Assembly (NCBI GenBank): GCA_009869945.1
Contig: WIXG01000181.1
Span: 94,589-158,588 of the forward strand
Source: Mesaphorura yosii
Taxonomy: Eukaryota; Arthropoda; Collembola; Poduromorpha; Tullbergiidae
Direction: 5' to 3'
Length of the DNA stretch: 64,000 nucleotides
A program made the translations under genes and the position numbers. A model generated the notes under the pieces. That model did not search any database. It was not told the DNA's origin and worked only from the letters and a program-made list of their open reading frames with translations. Below, in pieces: positions 20,437-32,200 of this stretch. Numbering within the stretch: position 1 is the first letter of the stretch; each line of letters starts with the position of its first letter.

Positions 20437-21677
20437 CAGTGCACGTATAAATTATTTTGCACCACCTGTCGAACCTGTCCAATTGAGTTGAGGAGCTTGG
20501 TAGGGTAGGCAGGAGAGCTGAAAATAGTAATTAAAATACCAATCCACTAGTGCACACTCCAGTCGCCACAGCCTTGTCTTAGCAGGTTGTTTATTTCGAA
20601 GGCCACGCCAGATTATTCAAAGCAATTTTCGAAATATGAAAGTCACCTTGTACTTACAGCTGATGTCCACAACCAATTAACTGCTCCCGCTGAGTTTACA
20701 ATTTTGATTAGATTCTGCAATTCCAAAATAGTAAGGTTGAGGCAGATGGCTCTGTGATCCCGACAGGATTAGTCGATAATTTCTAATTTTTCACGATTAT
20801 TGCTATTACTTCTGATTTCTCAAGAATTAAATAAATTCTGATACGAAACTCTTAACTTACTGTCCTCGTGATGTGATTAATGCAAACACTGCCACAAAAA
20901 CATGTTAATGAATGAGGATCGGGAATAACAAGGAATAAGCTGCAAACGGGTAGAGCTGTCTGGCGATTAATGACTCTCAATGACGAAATCAAATTACGAA
21001 TGTGACTTTTATAAGTGTATTGCGATTTAGATATTCTGCGAGGATGACTAATAAACAAGGAGCTCTTTGGCTTGTGGCATTGGGTTCTTCGAAGCAAGGC
21101 TGCCTGCTCGAATGCGAATATGTACCACACACATCAACAGCACAGCACAACAAACACTCGAATGGAAAGATCTGAGACAAAACAAATGCATGTATAAATG
21201 AGAAACGACGTGACGAGAAGCGCACCAGCATTTTCCATTGTGACTGATAAATCACGAATGATAATTATTTATGACAATCATCCAGTACCAATCTTCGCTG
21301 AGTAGCGAATCAGAGTTTATTCTGGAAAAGTGCTACCAGATTAACATATTTATTGCCTATTTGGGGGACTCTCTCGTGAAATATAATTGCTGCTAAGAAT
21401 TTTACTAAACTAGGCATATACAAAATGAGAAAATAATTTCACACTATCAAACGATATTAAAAGATTATAACTGTAATTCATAATGGTAAACCTGAATCAC
21501 AGTTAGCAATACAAATGATACATCTTACATGATGCGCCGTTAGACATTTTACAACTTCTATATTCTGTAATATCTGTAACACAATTACACAATATCTAAT
21601 TGACTTCGGAGAACTTTTCGACTGCGCTAAAGGTATTCTTCTGAAGATCTGCGGTGAATGACTGTTTGACTGATGCA
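20437..21677. other. Spacer between UBAP1 and HINFP
   Basis: It contains the UBAP1 leader and promoter on one side and the HINFP 3' UTR on the other (minus-strand AATAAA near 21321-21316 and 21348). Open frames in between are short, lack ATG context and show no family resemblance. Confidence 0.4.
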
Positions 21678-23587
21678 CTAACTTGTAATTTGCACGTGAT
21701 GCTTGATATCAATAGCTTCTACTTTTGCATTCACATCTGTCGCATCACTACTTTGATAAGCTTCCCTAGCTGGTTGGTGTTCGTACGAAATCAATCTTAG
21801 GAGCCCGTCGTCCCATAGTCTGTATCTGATTTAGAACAGAAACAAATTGCATGATGACAAAATAGACCTGAATTATGAAGAGGCGAGACCCTTACCTGAA
21901 ACGCGAATGTCCAGGTGGCCACTGAAGTTTGTGAGCAGTGATCAAGTGCTTGGAGAGGTAGGCGCCTTTGAAATACTTATTATCACACAAATGACACGCG
22001 TATTTTGACTCTTTAATTGAACGATGAATTTTGTCAATATGATTCTGAAGATTGACGGATGATTTTGAGGCGTACGAGCAGCCAGGTTCCTCACATCGGA
22101 GCATGGTATCATCGTGTACAGCACAATGCTTGGTAATATCACCTTGAAACTTGGCCCTAATTTTTAGTGTTAATCGAAATGAGACATGGCACCTGGGCTA
22201 AGGTAAAATCGTTGAAAGCAGTGACTTACGTATAATTACAATAGGGGCACTTGTACGGTCTCTCCTTAGAGTGCTTGTATCTCATGTGGTGGGTCAATGT
22301 GGACACAGAAGGGCATTCCATTCCACATTTTCGACAAGGGTATTTATTGATATGTGCTCGAACATGCTCTCGATGCAGCCGTTCCGTCGGAAAACATTTT
22401 CGGCACGTCTCGCATGTGAACAATTGAGCATCTGCAAATGAAATGCGTGCCTTTAGGCGATACATTCATGTGTACGGGTCTTCGAGGAGTTGCCGGTTCC
22501 TTACCCATTCCCACCAAAATTTGACGACGGCAGTGGTCAAAATATCTCGTCCTGTTTGAGAACAGACTTCCACACGATGGACAGGCTAACAGTTTCTCTT
22601 GCGTATGACTCCTCATATGATCTTTCAGCTTGGTGACGTTCGATACCTGACTTGAGCAACCTAATCAGAAAACCAGAAGAGATTATAACAGACAAGCCGA
22701 GGAGAAGCTTCGTTTTGACAAATGGTGAGGACAAAGATTTAAGATACCTGTCCAACGACATCGAATAGGTCGAGAATTCTGATTGCCTCGTTCGTCTTCG
22801 CAATGATATCGGATGTGGTCGTAGTACTCTTGAATATTGACAAATAGCTCGGAACAAGATCCCCAAGCGCATCTCAAGTTGTCGGTCAAATCTGGCAAAA
22901 CATTGCGATGCCCGTCGTTACCCGAACATGTCTGCAAATGCACAAATTACAATGGCAGGCATTATGGCGCACGCACTTCCCCCATACCTCATTCTTACTT
23001 ACATTAAGATTGCACCGGACGGAAGTGTTGTAGCCAATGCATTTTAATCTTGTGTGATACGCATGTAGGAATAAATGTCTTTGGAGATCCATCGAGAACA
23101 TTGACTTGTAGCCGCAACCCATCCAATTGCAAAGCAAGCAAACTGCAAAGGTAACAATAGTTCATTAACACAATCCAAGTACAATGATCGAAGATTTACG
23201 CAATGTACCTGATAATGCTTGGATTTTTCCTGGTTTCACGTCTTCAAAGTGTTCAAAGCCACTAAACTCAGTGGAGCCAATCTCCACACCAGGAATATGC
23301 GATGAGACATGGTCTGCGAATTCTATCGGTACTGAAGTAGCGAAGGTACAACTTTCCCACTCGCAAACTAAAACGAATGTCTCGTCGTCGAATCGAACAG
23401 GCTTCAATACTCGCTGACCTTTGCGTTTTCCTTTTGATATAGCCATTGACATGGAACTGGCTCCGGCTTCGTTCGCAGAGTCAGGCGATGTGCTTGCTGC
23501 AAGACATTAGAGTTTATGACTTACAAATATTACGAGATATAAGTTCCTACTTCCTGAATGAAACTTTTTTTTACCTGATGCGGACAT
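21678..23587 (-). CDS. HINFP: Histone H4 transcription factor (C2H2 zinc fingers)
   Basis: HINFP (MIZF) is a nuclear C2H2 zinc-finger factor that activates replication-dependent histone H4 genes at the G1/S transition through the NPAT pathway. Eight exons join in frame to 463 aa: 23587-23575, 23496-23209, 23142-23003, 22931-22748, 22660-22505, 22431-22230, 22156-21896, 21825-21678. About ten finger-like units follow each other, for example CEWESC...H...H, CNWMGCGYKS...H...H, CAWGSCSELF, CRWTGCSSQVS, CPSCGSLFSNRTRYFDHCRR, CETCRKCFPTERLHREH, CRKCGMECPSVSTLTHH, CPYCNYTAKFQGDITKH, CEEPGCSYASKSSVNLQNH and CHLCDNKYFKGAYLSKH. The diagnostic end is the block PPGHSRFRYRLWDDGLLRLISYE, matching the conserved HINFP C-terminus. 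The very short first coding exon (13 nt) is inferred from the splice site ATGTCCGCATCAG/GTAAAA. The gene is divergent from RpS2, 586 bp away. Confidence 0.88.
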
Positions 23588-24173
23588 TTTCCAAGCCTTG
23601 TACTCAACCGATTCGGTTTCCCTCATGCATCCAAACGTTAACTGAAACAGATTCGATGGGGGTCACGGGCGAGGTCACACAAGACACAACTTCAGCTTTA
23701 GATTGACCGATAGAAGATAACAAATGGAGTAATATGAGTGAGGAAAGAAAGTTTACTTAAAGAAACAAAACAGAATCCAAAATCCAAAATGCATGAGCTC
23801 CCTCCCAGAGGCTGAGCTGAATGCTGCGCCACACGCCACGTGGTGACTGTTCTGTGCTTCACGAGCTCATACCTCCATTACCGGAATGCTTCAAAGAGAC
23901 TCATTACAATCCACGGCGTGCACACTCGAGTTTATCGTGTTCAACAGCTCTGATAAAAACTAATTAAACCACAACGTAAGTAACCAATTTACTACTAATT
24001 TACATTTAACTAATCATCTGGGAGGCTAGACTTGCATTTTTACTAGAATTCAGTTACAATTTGCGAATATAGGGCTGGAAAATCAGTTTTGAACGTGCGC
24101 TGCGTGTATCAGTATTCTGTAACAGCCGGCATACGCAAAACAGGAACTAATTCGTGTTCTCTTGCTAATTAGA
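23588..24173. promoter_or_regulatory. Divergent promoter region of HINFP and RpS2
   Basis: The 586 bp between the two start codons must hold both promoters. A CT-rich run (TTCTCTTGC near 24156-24165) just before the RpS2 start could be a TOP-like initiation site giving a very short leader. Alternatively GCTAATTAG at 24164-24172 could be the acceptor of a 5' UTR intron. No TATA box is placed convincingly. Confidence 0.45.
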
Positions 24174-25192
<1,019 letters not shown>

Positions 25193-26155
25193 GTTGGGGA
25201 TTTGTTTTCTACAAATTCATTTGTTACTTCTAAATCTAACTATAAAAACTGAAGTTGGAAATAAACAATTGAAGAGATAGACTGGCCGTTTGAGCTGTGT
25301 TTTGTTGATTACTCACGTTTTCGAGCGGCGACCATACCCTGCTGATCCCAGCTTGGAAGCCATTTTGCTTGAGATCAGGATCCTTTGATTCCTGGATCCT
25401 GGTGGTATCATTTGCAAGCGTACTATTTCTTGGCTGCTTTCTCCTCTGCACTTCGCTAATGAATTATCTCTGTTCCACTCTAATCTAGAGTAAAGAATAA
25501 TATTTGACTTTCTAACTACATTGAACTTTCTTTTCTCCCAACTTCGGGCCTTCACTTTTTGCTGGCATAAATTTACATTAATCAGAATAAAAAGAAACAA
25601 AACAAACACTTTGTGCAGAGACAAGAAGTTGAAAGTTTTTGAATCAAATCCAAAATTATGCATTCGAAGAAGAGCATGGTTAAGGCACATTGAAATTCAA
25701 GTACGTTTTCACGCATAGCGCTTTCGTGTGCCGTGCGTTCAAGCCAAGTCAAGCCAGTGAACTAATAAATTGAAAACTTCTAAATAGAGTTTTCCGTTGA
25801 TTAATGACTTATTGACTTTCAGCAAGCAATCAAGCACAATTGGAATAGCGAACAGCTGAGAGTAAAAATTAATAAAAGCAATGATCTCCAAAGATGTTTA
25901 ATCACTAAATGCATGGGTCTGGAAAGACACGAGTGAAGATTGCAGGCAGAACAGCAGTTGAACTGAAGTGGCCCTGCCAGTCAATCTGCTGCCGGAATTC
26001 CTGACAAGAAGATAGAGGCAAGGCTATTTCAGCCTTCGTATAATTTTGGAACGATGCGTAACAAGTGCCATTAAAGTACTTTTTAACGCTACGAATTTTA
26101 CGCTCATCTCGTCAAATCAAAGTGCAGCACTAGACAAATTCATTCTATTGTATTT
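25193..26155. other. Spacer between RpS2 and the Merlin element
   Basis: Begins with the short RpS2 3' UTR; beyond that it is AT-rich without supported genes or repeats. It marks the change from the gene-dense to the gene-poor part of the window. Confidence 0.45.
25260..25265 (+). terminator. Poly(A) signal of RpS2
   Basis: AATAAA 68 bp after the stop codon, as expected for the short 3' UTR of a ribosomal protein gene. Confidence 0.65.
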
Positions 26156-26163
26156 GAGTTTCT
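26156..26163. repeat. Target-site duplication, left copy
   Basis: GAGTTTCT immediately before the left terminal inverted repeat. The identical 8 bp follow the right repeat at 27652-27659. An 8-bp duplication fits Merlin/IS1016-type insertion (8-9 bp). Confidence 0.85.
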
Positions 26164-26202
26164 GGTAGTGCCACGATCCACTCACTACCGTGTACTGCAC
26201 TG
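26164..26202 (+). repeat. Left terminal inverted repeat of the Merlin element
   Basis: 39 bp, starting GGTAGTGCCACGATCC and ending in CTGCACTG. It matches the reverse complement of 27613-27651 at 38 of 39 positions, the difference being C/T at the eighteenth base. Confidence 0.92.
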
Positions 26203-26348
26203 TACTTTCATTTACATGTTCCAGTCTCTGCACTGAGACCTGTATCTGTAGGGCAAATTTACATTTATGCACTTGAGTCTCTGCATGATTCATAAAATTT
26301 CATGTTCAGTTTCACGGCGACAGTGCTACAGTATAGACCTTGTAAACA

Positions 26349-27493
26349 ATGGCTCTGACTTTGAAAACATTTTACGCTACAATAATTAAAGATGCAGAAA
26401 CAGCGACAGCATTCTTAAAAAATCGTGGGCTTCTGAGTATGAGTTTTGACGTGTGTCCAAAAGTTAAAAACGGAGTGCCATGTGGTGGAAACTTGAAGCA
26501 AATCAAACGAAACGATCGGCCGTATTTACGTTGCACTAAACGAGGCTGCCAAGCTTACCATTCCACTCGCAAGGGGAATAAATTCTTTAGCACAACGAAG
26601 TCAACTGGAGCCGCTGCAAGTAACCTTCCAGTCGATTGTATTTTGGAGTTGGTGTTCATGTGGGTTCGACGAATAAATGCAACCATGGCACACGATTCGA
26701 CCGGAAGAAGCAACGCGACAGTTACCACTTGGTATAATCTGTGTCGTGAAGTATGCGTCTGGAAATTCCAAAAGCGCGGGAAAACGGGTGGGCCTGGGTT
26801 AATTATTCAGATAGATGAGAGCTTATTCCAGGTATTAGTGAAGGTTCATTTTAAAGTTGTAAAATTTAGATAACTGCAATTGTACACATTGCAGGGGAAA
26901 AGGAAGTACAATCGCGGTCGGCTAATGACTGGGGACAGGCAACCTCATAAGAGACCTAGACTAATGCCTGAGTTGGAGGTTGTGGAAGAAAATGAGGCAT
27001 TATCTGACGACTCGGAAAATGACAAGGAAAATGACCTACCAGTCTTGGAAATTGAATATGACATCGCTCGAAATTATGGCAAACGCATGCAAGGGCCCTG
27101 GGTTTTTGGATTGATTTGTAAAAATACAAAGGAAGTAAGATTATTCACTGCTCAAAAACGTGATGCAGCTACTCTCATACCCATAATCGAAAGAGAAATT
27201 CAGCCTGGCAGTACTATTATGAGCGACCAGTGGCGAGCATACTCATCTTTGAGATCACGCAATTTCGAACACCAAACAGTTAACCACTCAGAGTTTTTCA
27301 TTGACCGAACACAGGGGCTGAAACCCAGACAATTGAGTGTATTTGGAGGCATGTGAAAGCACGTTGTGGAATAAGGACAAAGGGTGCCGACCATCTTTTG
27401 GAGAAGAAGCTAATCGAGGAATGGTGGCGAAGTTTAAATAAGCAAGACACTTTCAACAATTTTCTAAATGATGTGAAAGAATACAATTCGTAA
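26349..27493 (+). pseudogene. Merlin transposase, one-base frameshift
   Basis: Transposase of the DDE_Tnp_IS1595 class. Exon 1 (26349-26831, 161 aa) and exon 2 (from 26895) are joined across a 63-bp phase-0 intron (GTATTA...TTGCAG). The N-terminus has a four-cysteine zinc ribbon (CPKVKNGVPC...CTKRGC) for DNA binding. The first catalytic Asp is in IQIDESLF (about residue 156) and the second in MSDQWRAY (about 272). Between RGR and WVFG lies an unusual insertion of some 50 residues with a basic KRPR cluster and a long acidic run (DDSENDKENDL). At 27306-27307 one base is missing in the codon for the residue before NTGA. The reading frame therefore ends at 27354-27356, whereas the conserved third-acid motif TIECIWRHVK and the C-terminus (to the stop at 27491-27493) continue in the next frame. 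The truncated product lacks the third catalytic residue. A sequencing error at this base cannot be excluded. Confidence 0.85.
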
Positions 27494-27612
27494 ATATTTC
27501 CTTCTTTCGAAAATATGAATAAAATGTCGATTTCACGAGTTAATGCAGAGAAAGCCCTAATGCAGAGACTATAAAATGCACACGAATCTTGCAAGTGCAG
27601 ATACGACATAAG

Positions 27613-27651
27613 CAGTGCAGTACACGGTAGTGAATGGATCGTGGCACTACC
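27613..27651 (-). repeat. Right terminal inverted repeat of the Merlin element
   Basis: 39 bp, reverse complement of the left end apart from one base, ending GGCACTACC on the plus strand. The target duplication follows directly. Confidence 0.92.
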
Positions 27652-27659
27652 GAGTTTCT
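27652..27659. repeat. Target-site duplication, right copy
   Basis: GAGTTTCT, identical to the eight bases in front of the left terminal repeat. Confidence 0.85.
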
Positions 27660-30600
27660 CTGCTGTTTACATTTCACTCGAACACTTTTATCTTATAAAA
27701 CAAATGAATGGGCATTTTTGCAGAAATAATTAGTATTACGCATTTTTGAAGTTAAACATTTGCATTTGCATTGAAGCCGAAATTCCGTATCCTCGTATAA
27801 AAAGGATTTGATAACACATGAAATGAAAATGATAATGTACAAAGGGAATGTTATTACTGCAACCAGCTAAACTCACAAATAAAAGCTTCCTTGCAACTGG
27901 TAACTTCACAACAACGACCATGAACTTTAAAATTATCTTTAAAATGTCAATGTTTAAATTAAATTATTAAATTAAAATTGTCGTATCCTGTGAAGATCGT
28001 CGAAGCCTTCTGTACCGGCGACTGATGATGTTCCCTGCTCAAGTTCTGTTCCCTCATCCTTCACTCCTCAGCAAACTCTTGACTTGAGTGATCATTTTCT
28101 GTGATTGTCTTGTCCCTTGTTCTGATTTAAAGGCCAGAGAGAATCGATTTCTGCTGCTGCGCCTTTTATTGCTCCTGATCACTGCTCCGGGCATTCTCTA
28201 ACTCATAAACCACCCAAACAACTGGTAATCCACGCACGCTGAAAGTTGCATTGTTTGGTGGATTAAAGCAGATTTTGGAATGCTGTCTTTATTTTTATGT
28301 ATAGCTCGTCAAAGTATATAGTTTACGGAGTCTAAATTCATGTTTCATTTCATTTTCATACGCCGGAGAAGTAGAATCCCAAGCTTCACGGGCACATCTC
28401 CGGGCAGATTCCATTGATTAAATACTTTCAAAATGACTGGCCCTGAACCGAAATCATCCGGCTGTGTGGTACCAAAATTCATGATTAATAAACTTGGAAG
28501 GAGGACGAAATAAACTGTGGACTTTATAGATCACAAACGTGGAAATGACATCGCATCGCATGCCCTAGCCTAGCATAAACTTTAGCTACCTTCAGATTTT
28601 CATTGGAAAAGGTATGAGCATGGTTTTTACGACAGTGTCGTTATTATTTTGTATTCGTATTCCAAGACCAGTCTCGATTTTCCATTATAATTTAAATCTC
28701 TTGAGATACAGGATTACAGACAGATGTAGGGAACGCGTACAAATGTGAGGAAAGAGACTGAGTTTTATTTTGCGATGGTATTCTTGAATTAATGCTCGAG
28801 TTCGTCTTCGCGAAATCATGAAACTCAGTCGTAGAGTATAGAAAGGAATCTTCATTCCATTTACTCTCTTTGCGCTTCAAGGTTTTACTTTGTAAGTGTT
28901 GTGCATTGTATTGACAGCCCAACACCTCATTTTTTATGACTCGTATCGTATTGTGGTTTATAGCGTCGTATGACAGAATGCCAATGCCAGACGCATTATG
29001 ATCTGAAATGGTGCCCGTAAACAAACAGTAGTAGTAGCAGCAAAACTTAATATTTTCCTTTTCGCATGACACAAGACAAAAATCAAAGGTGAAAGTAAAA
29101 GAAAAGGAACCATCAATCACTGTGCACTGTACCACGCGAATTCTGTTCTGCGAGTAAAAGCATTGTATTTCATTACATCATTTCGCGTGCCTTTGATTCT
29201 TTCTTATTACCACTCCCATTTATACTCTGCAAATTAATATTGTTGTTCTGCTGCCGCGGCTATACCGCATTTGATTCAGGAACCCGCACGCAACGCAAGA
29301 CGCGCAAAACCCATTGACCTAAAAATAGTACACGCGACTCCATTGCTACACTGGGAATTTTTGTTACGCAAATTAAACCGAAACAGCCTTAAGAAAAGAA
29401 ACAACCAAATACTCACCGAAAGAAATTCATCGCTTGCGAACTAGCGTGAACGGAACGCGAAACCATTTTAATTTTCATTTTATGTTCCTTGAGTGATGAA
29501 TAGCTCGTATCAGAGAAAAAATTACTGTTAGGTTCAGATCTTGCTTCATACTCAAGGCAAAGACATGAAATGGTAATGAAAAGATTGTAATTTTCTCGTC
29601 TCATTCAAATTATCCATCAAAACTCCTGCTCCGTTCTTTCCAGTAAATTTTATTTACATCCTATACTGCCCGAACAACGAACATGAGGCTGTTCAAGAAA
29701 TGAAAACATTTCTAGTTCCTTGAAATTGTAGAATTCGTGGAATTTTTGACATGCAACGGTAATTTACTGCTGGACTAGCCAGACCAGAAGTGAAAGTTTC
29801 TGACCACAATAACGCCCGAACTCTTTATCTTTCTTCTAGTGATTAGCACACAAAGACATGTCAAAGTGAGTCGTTCCACCATTAATGACCAGAGCGTATT
29901 GAGTTACAATTTACATCGTTTCGTCCTTTAGATGTTATGTCTTAACGTGTGATAGGTGAATACGTCAAGCTTCATACTTTTCCGGTTGCTAGAAATTTCT
30001 CTTTCCATTTCCATAATGCAGTTCGTGTCGACAAAACAAGATGCAGAGGAAGGAGAACAAGACATATTATGAACACCGTTGACACATTAGTTTATGTCAA
30101 GCGCTCAACCTCACATATAATGGAGAAAGTGACTAACTGCTGCCGCTCCTGTGAAAGATTTCGACGCTCACAAAATCCAAGATTCCAAGCTCAATTTTCT
30201 ATGGTATGCACGCCATTTTCTGTTTCGGCACTCGGCTTGGAACGTCGGAACTTTTTCGGAGACGGTACGTGTAAGATCAGCCCTGAATGAAGAAGCGTTC
30301 TACGGACGGAGAGTGGGTGATAGCGACAGTGAAGTTTTGTTTTGCTCGAGACAACACATCAGGGCAAATGGACAAACCAAGAAGGATTCTTTCGTGGGGA
30401 AAGATTTTCTGAACTGAAATACTACAGAACAGTACAAAATGATTGGACTCAAGACAGACTATATCCGGGTCCGGATGATGTGTAAAGCAAAATTTCGATC
30501 CCCAAAAAATCCATCAAACTTGCCGTTTTTAGTTGGCAACCTTTAGAAGGCAAAGAAGAAACAATTCCGGAATAAGTTAATAAAGTTACGTCTGGAATGC

Positions 30601-30780
30601 CAAGTTGAAATTCATAAAAAGTCTCGCATTTGAGAGAAGAGTTAATTTGGAAATTAATCAATGAGCAATCTCATCGCTCATATGCTCCCAAAAATTTTAA
30701 GAATTCGCAGAATATCTTTACCGCATTGCTGTCGATATTCTATTTCTTGGTTGATTTCTGGGTTGAACTATCCAAATACT
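27660..30780. other. Gene-poor region, nothing supported
   Basis: About 3.1 kb of AT-rich sequence. Open frames reach at most about 145 codons, without family resemblance, consistent splice sites or poly(A) support. No tandem repeat, tRNA or inverted repeat of note was seen. Confidence 0.45.
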
Positions 30781-31592
30781 TGAGAAATTAATAAAGAATG
30801 GTACCAGTTAAGGCCCTGTTTTCGGCCAAGCGCTCGCGATTGATGACTCGTATCAATCAAAAGCTTATGATCGAAGAATTCCAACGAAATATATTTCACA
30901 TCGAAAATCCCCACAGCAGCTTGTCGAAGTTCAATTCTTTGACCTCGAAAATCTCCAAAACGAAGAGTAATCTTCGAAAAAGTCTCGAAAAATGAAAACT
31001 CGCTTTTTGGTGTAAATTCTGAAAAAAATGTCAAACCACGATTTTCATCTATTTCAAGCCAATTTAAGCGGGATTTTTTGAGTTTTCGCACAGTTTATTG
31101 GCCGCCCCCTCCAGAATTCTTTACTGTGTGGAAGTCATTCATTCATAAAGGGGAAGAAAACAAAAGGCGCATTCGCTGCTTGTTTTCCGTCTGTATTGAA
31201 CATCTGTATTTTTTGCCTATTTTGAATGAAAGAACGAGCAACAACTCAGACTAAGTATGAATGTAGGCATGGGCCCAACCAAAGTTTGGGTCCGACGCTT
31301 CTGCCGGCGATAACTGGTAATTGCAGTCAGTTTGTGCTCGCCTATGAGTCAATTTAAAGCTTCTCGAATGCAGATTTTGAAAATGTAACCCATTTTGCAC
31401 TATAGCTAAATTCAAGAATGATACGGCCAACAAACTTCGACAAGCCACTGTGGGGGCAGGCAGTGGAATTTCGATGTGAAATGTATTTCGTTGGAATTCT
31501 TGGGTGATAAGGTTTCGATTGATATATGAGTCATCAATCGCGAGCGCTTGGCCGAAAAAAGGGACTTAGCCGGTATAATTCTCTGATTTCAC
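30781..31592. repeat. Inverted duplication (about 150-bp arms), possible foldback or non-autonomous element
   Basis: The arm at 30781-30932 returns as its reverse complement at 31432-31592. Within it, 30821-30849 matches 31528-31556 perfectly over 29 bp, and 30875-30906 matches 31469-31500 with a single mismatch. The rest of the arms aligns with small indels. The arms enclose about 500 bp without coding sequence. Ends are roughly TGAGAAATTA on the left and CTGATTTCA on the right. The layout is that of a long-TIR transposon derivative or foldback element, but I found no transposase and no certain target duplication, so two opposed copies of a simple repeat are also possible. Confidence 0.7.
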
Positions 31593-31864
31593 TCAATAAT
31601 TCAATCAAGTCCAACGACCAGCCCGAAGCGTCGAGTGTCTTGGACTATTGAGATGGTGTATTAATTACTTTATTCTGTAGTTTCGCCTTCTCAAGGCTTC
31701 TGTTACTACTTTAATTAAACAAAGTGCCCAGCCAAGAGGAGTATTTAGCGTATCGAACGGAAATGAAACCCTGGCGCGTACTTTCATTTAATGAATAGAA
31801 GTAGTTGACGATAATTATGAAAAACCAATTCCTTTAGGAACAACTTGGTTTTTCTTTCATCATT
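31593..31864. other. Spacer, nothing supported
   Basis: Short AT-rich stretch between the inverted duplication and the SINE candidate. Confidence 0.4.
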
Positions 31865-32200
31865 CTTTAATGGCGTAGCGCGCAGGTCTAAGCCTCTTCG
31901 AGTTCCGTCCTAAGGTTCGTTCCTGGAGAGTTTTCCTGTGTCAGCTCGTAACTCGTGAATTGCTGTTAGCAAGGGCGATCATTAGGCAAAATTTTCCACC
32001 CGAGGAGCTTAACTTCGGCCTCGTAAGCGAGGAGCGGGCTAGCATGGAGGCTATTCCAATCTCGCCTATCCAGCAACCTTCCGCGGTTAACTTTTTTCAA
32101 CGTCTGACCTGATGTGTGGACCGCTGTAAATCAAAGCAAAGGAAGAAGAGGATTACGACCGCGCTCGGCACGGCGGCGAAAGAGTTGATATATGACCACC
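31865..32200 (+). repeat. Candidate tRNA-derived SINE
   Basis: The start looks like an RNA polymerase III internal promoter: an A-box-like TGGCGTAGCGCGCAGG at 31871-31886 and a B-box-like GGTTCGTTCCT at 31914-31924, 43 bp apart as in tRNA-headed SINEs. A more GC-rich body of about 250 bp follows, with a small stem GCCTCG/CGAGG near 32017-32033. No second copy is present in this window, and neither a 3' tail repeat nor target duplications could be marked, so the right border is a guess. Confidence 0.45.

Larger units (their letters stand above)
26164..27651 (+). mobile_element. Merlin (IS1595/IS1016-like) DNA transposon, 1,488 bp
   Basis: A full-length cut-and-paste transposon: 39-bp terminal inverted repeats differing at one position, a perfect 8-bp target duplication (GAGTTTCT), and a single transposase gene with an IS1595-type DDE domain. 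The repeats start GGTAGTGCCACG. Inside each end are further copies of AGTCTCTGCA (26223-26232 and 26276-26285 on the left; inverted at 27561-27570, with a partial copy at 27544-27550, on the right), possible subterminal transposase-binding sites. Near-identical ends and an exact duplication point to a fairly recent insertion, yet the transposase has a frameshift, so this copy is probably non-autonomous now. Merlin elements are known across animals; this one is notable for its intron and its acidic insertion. Confidence 0.92.
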
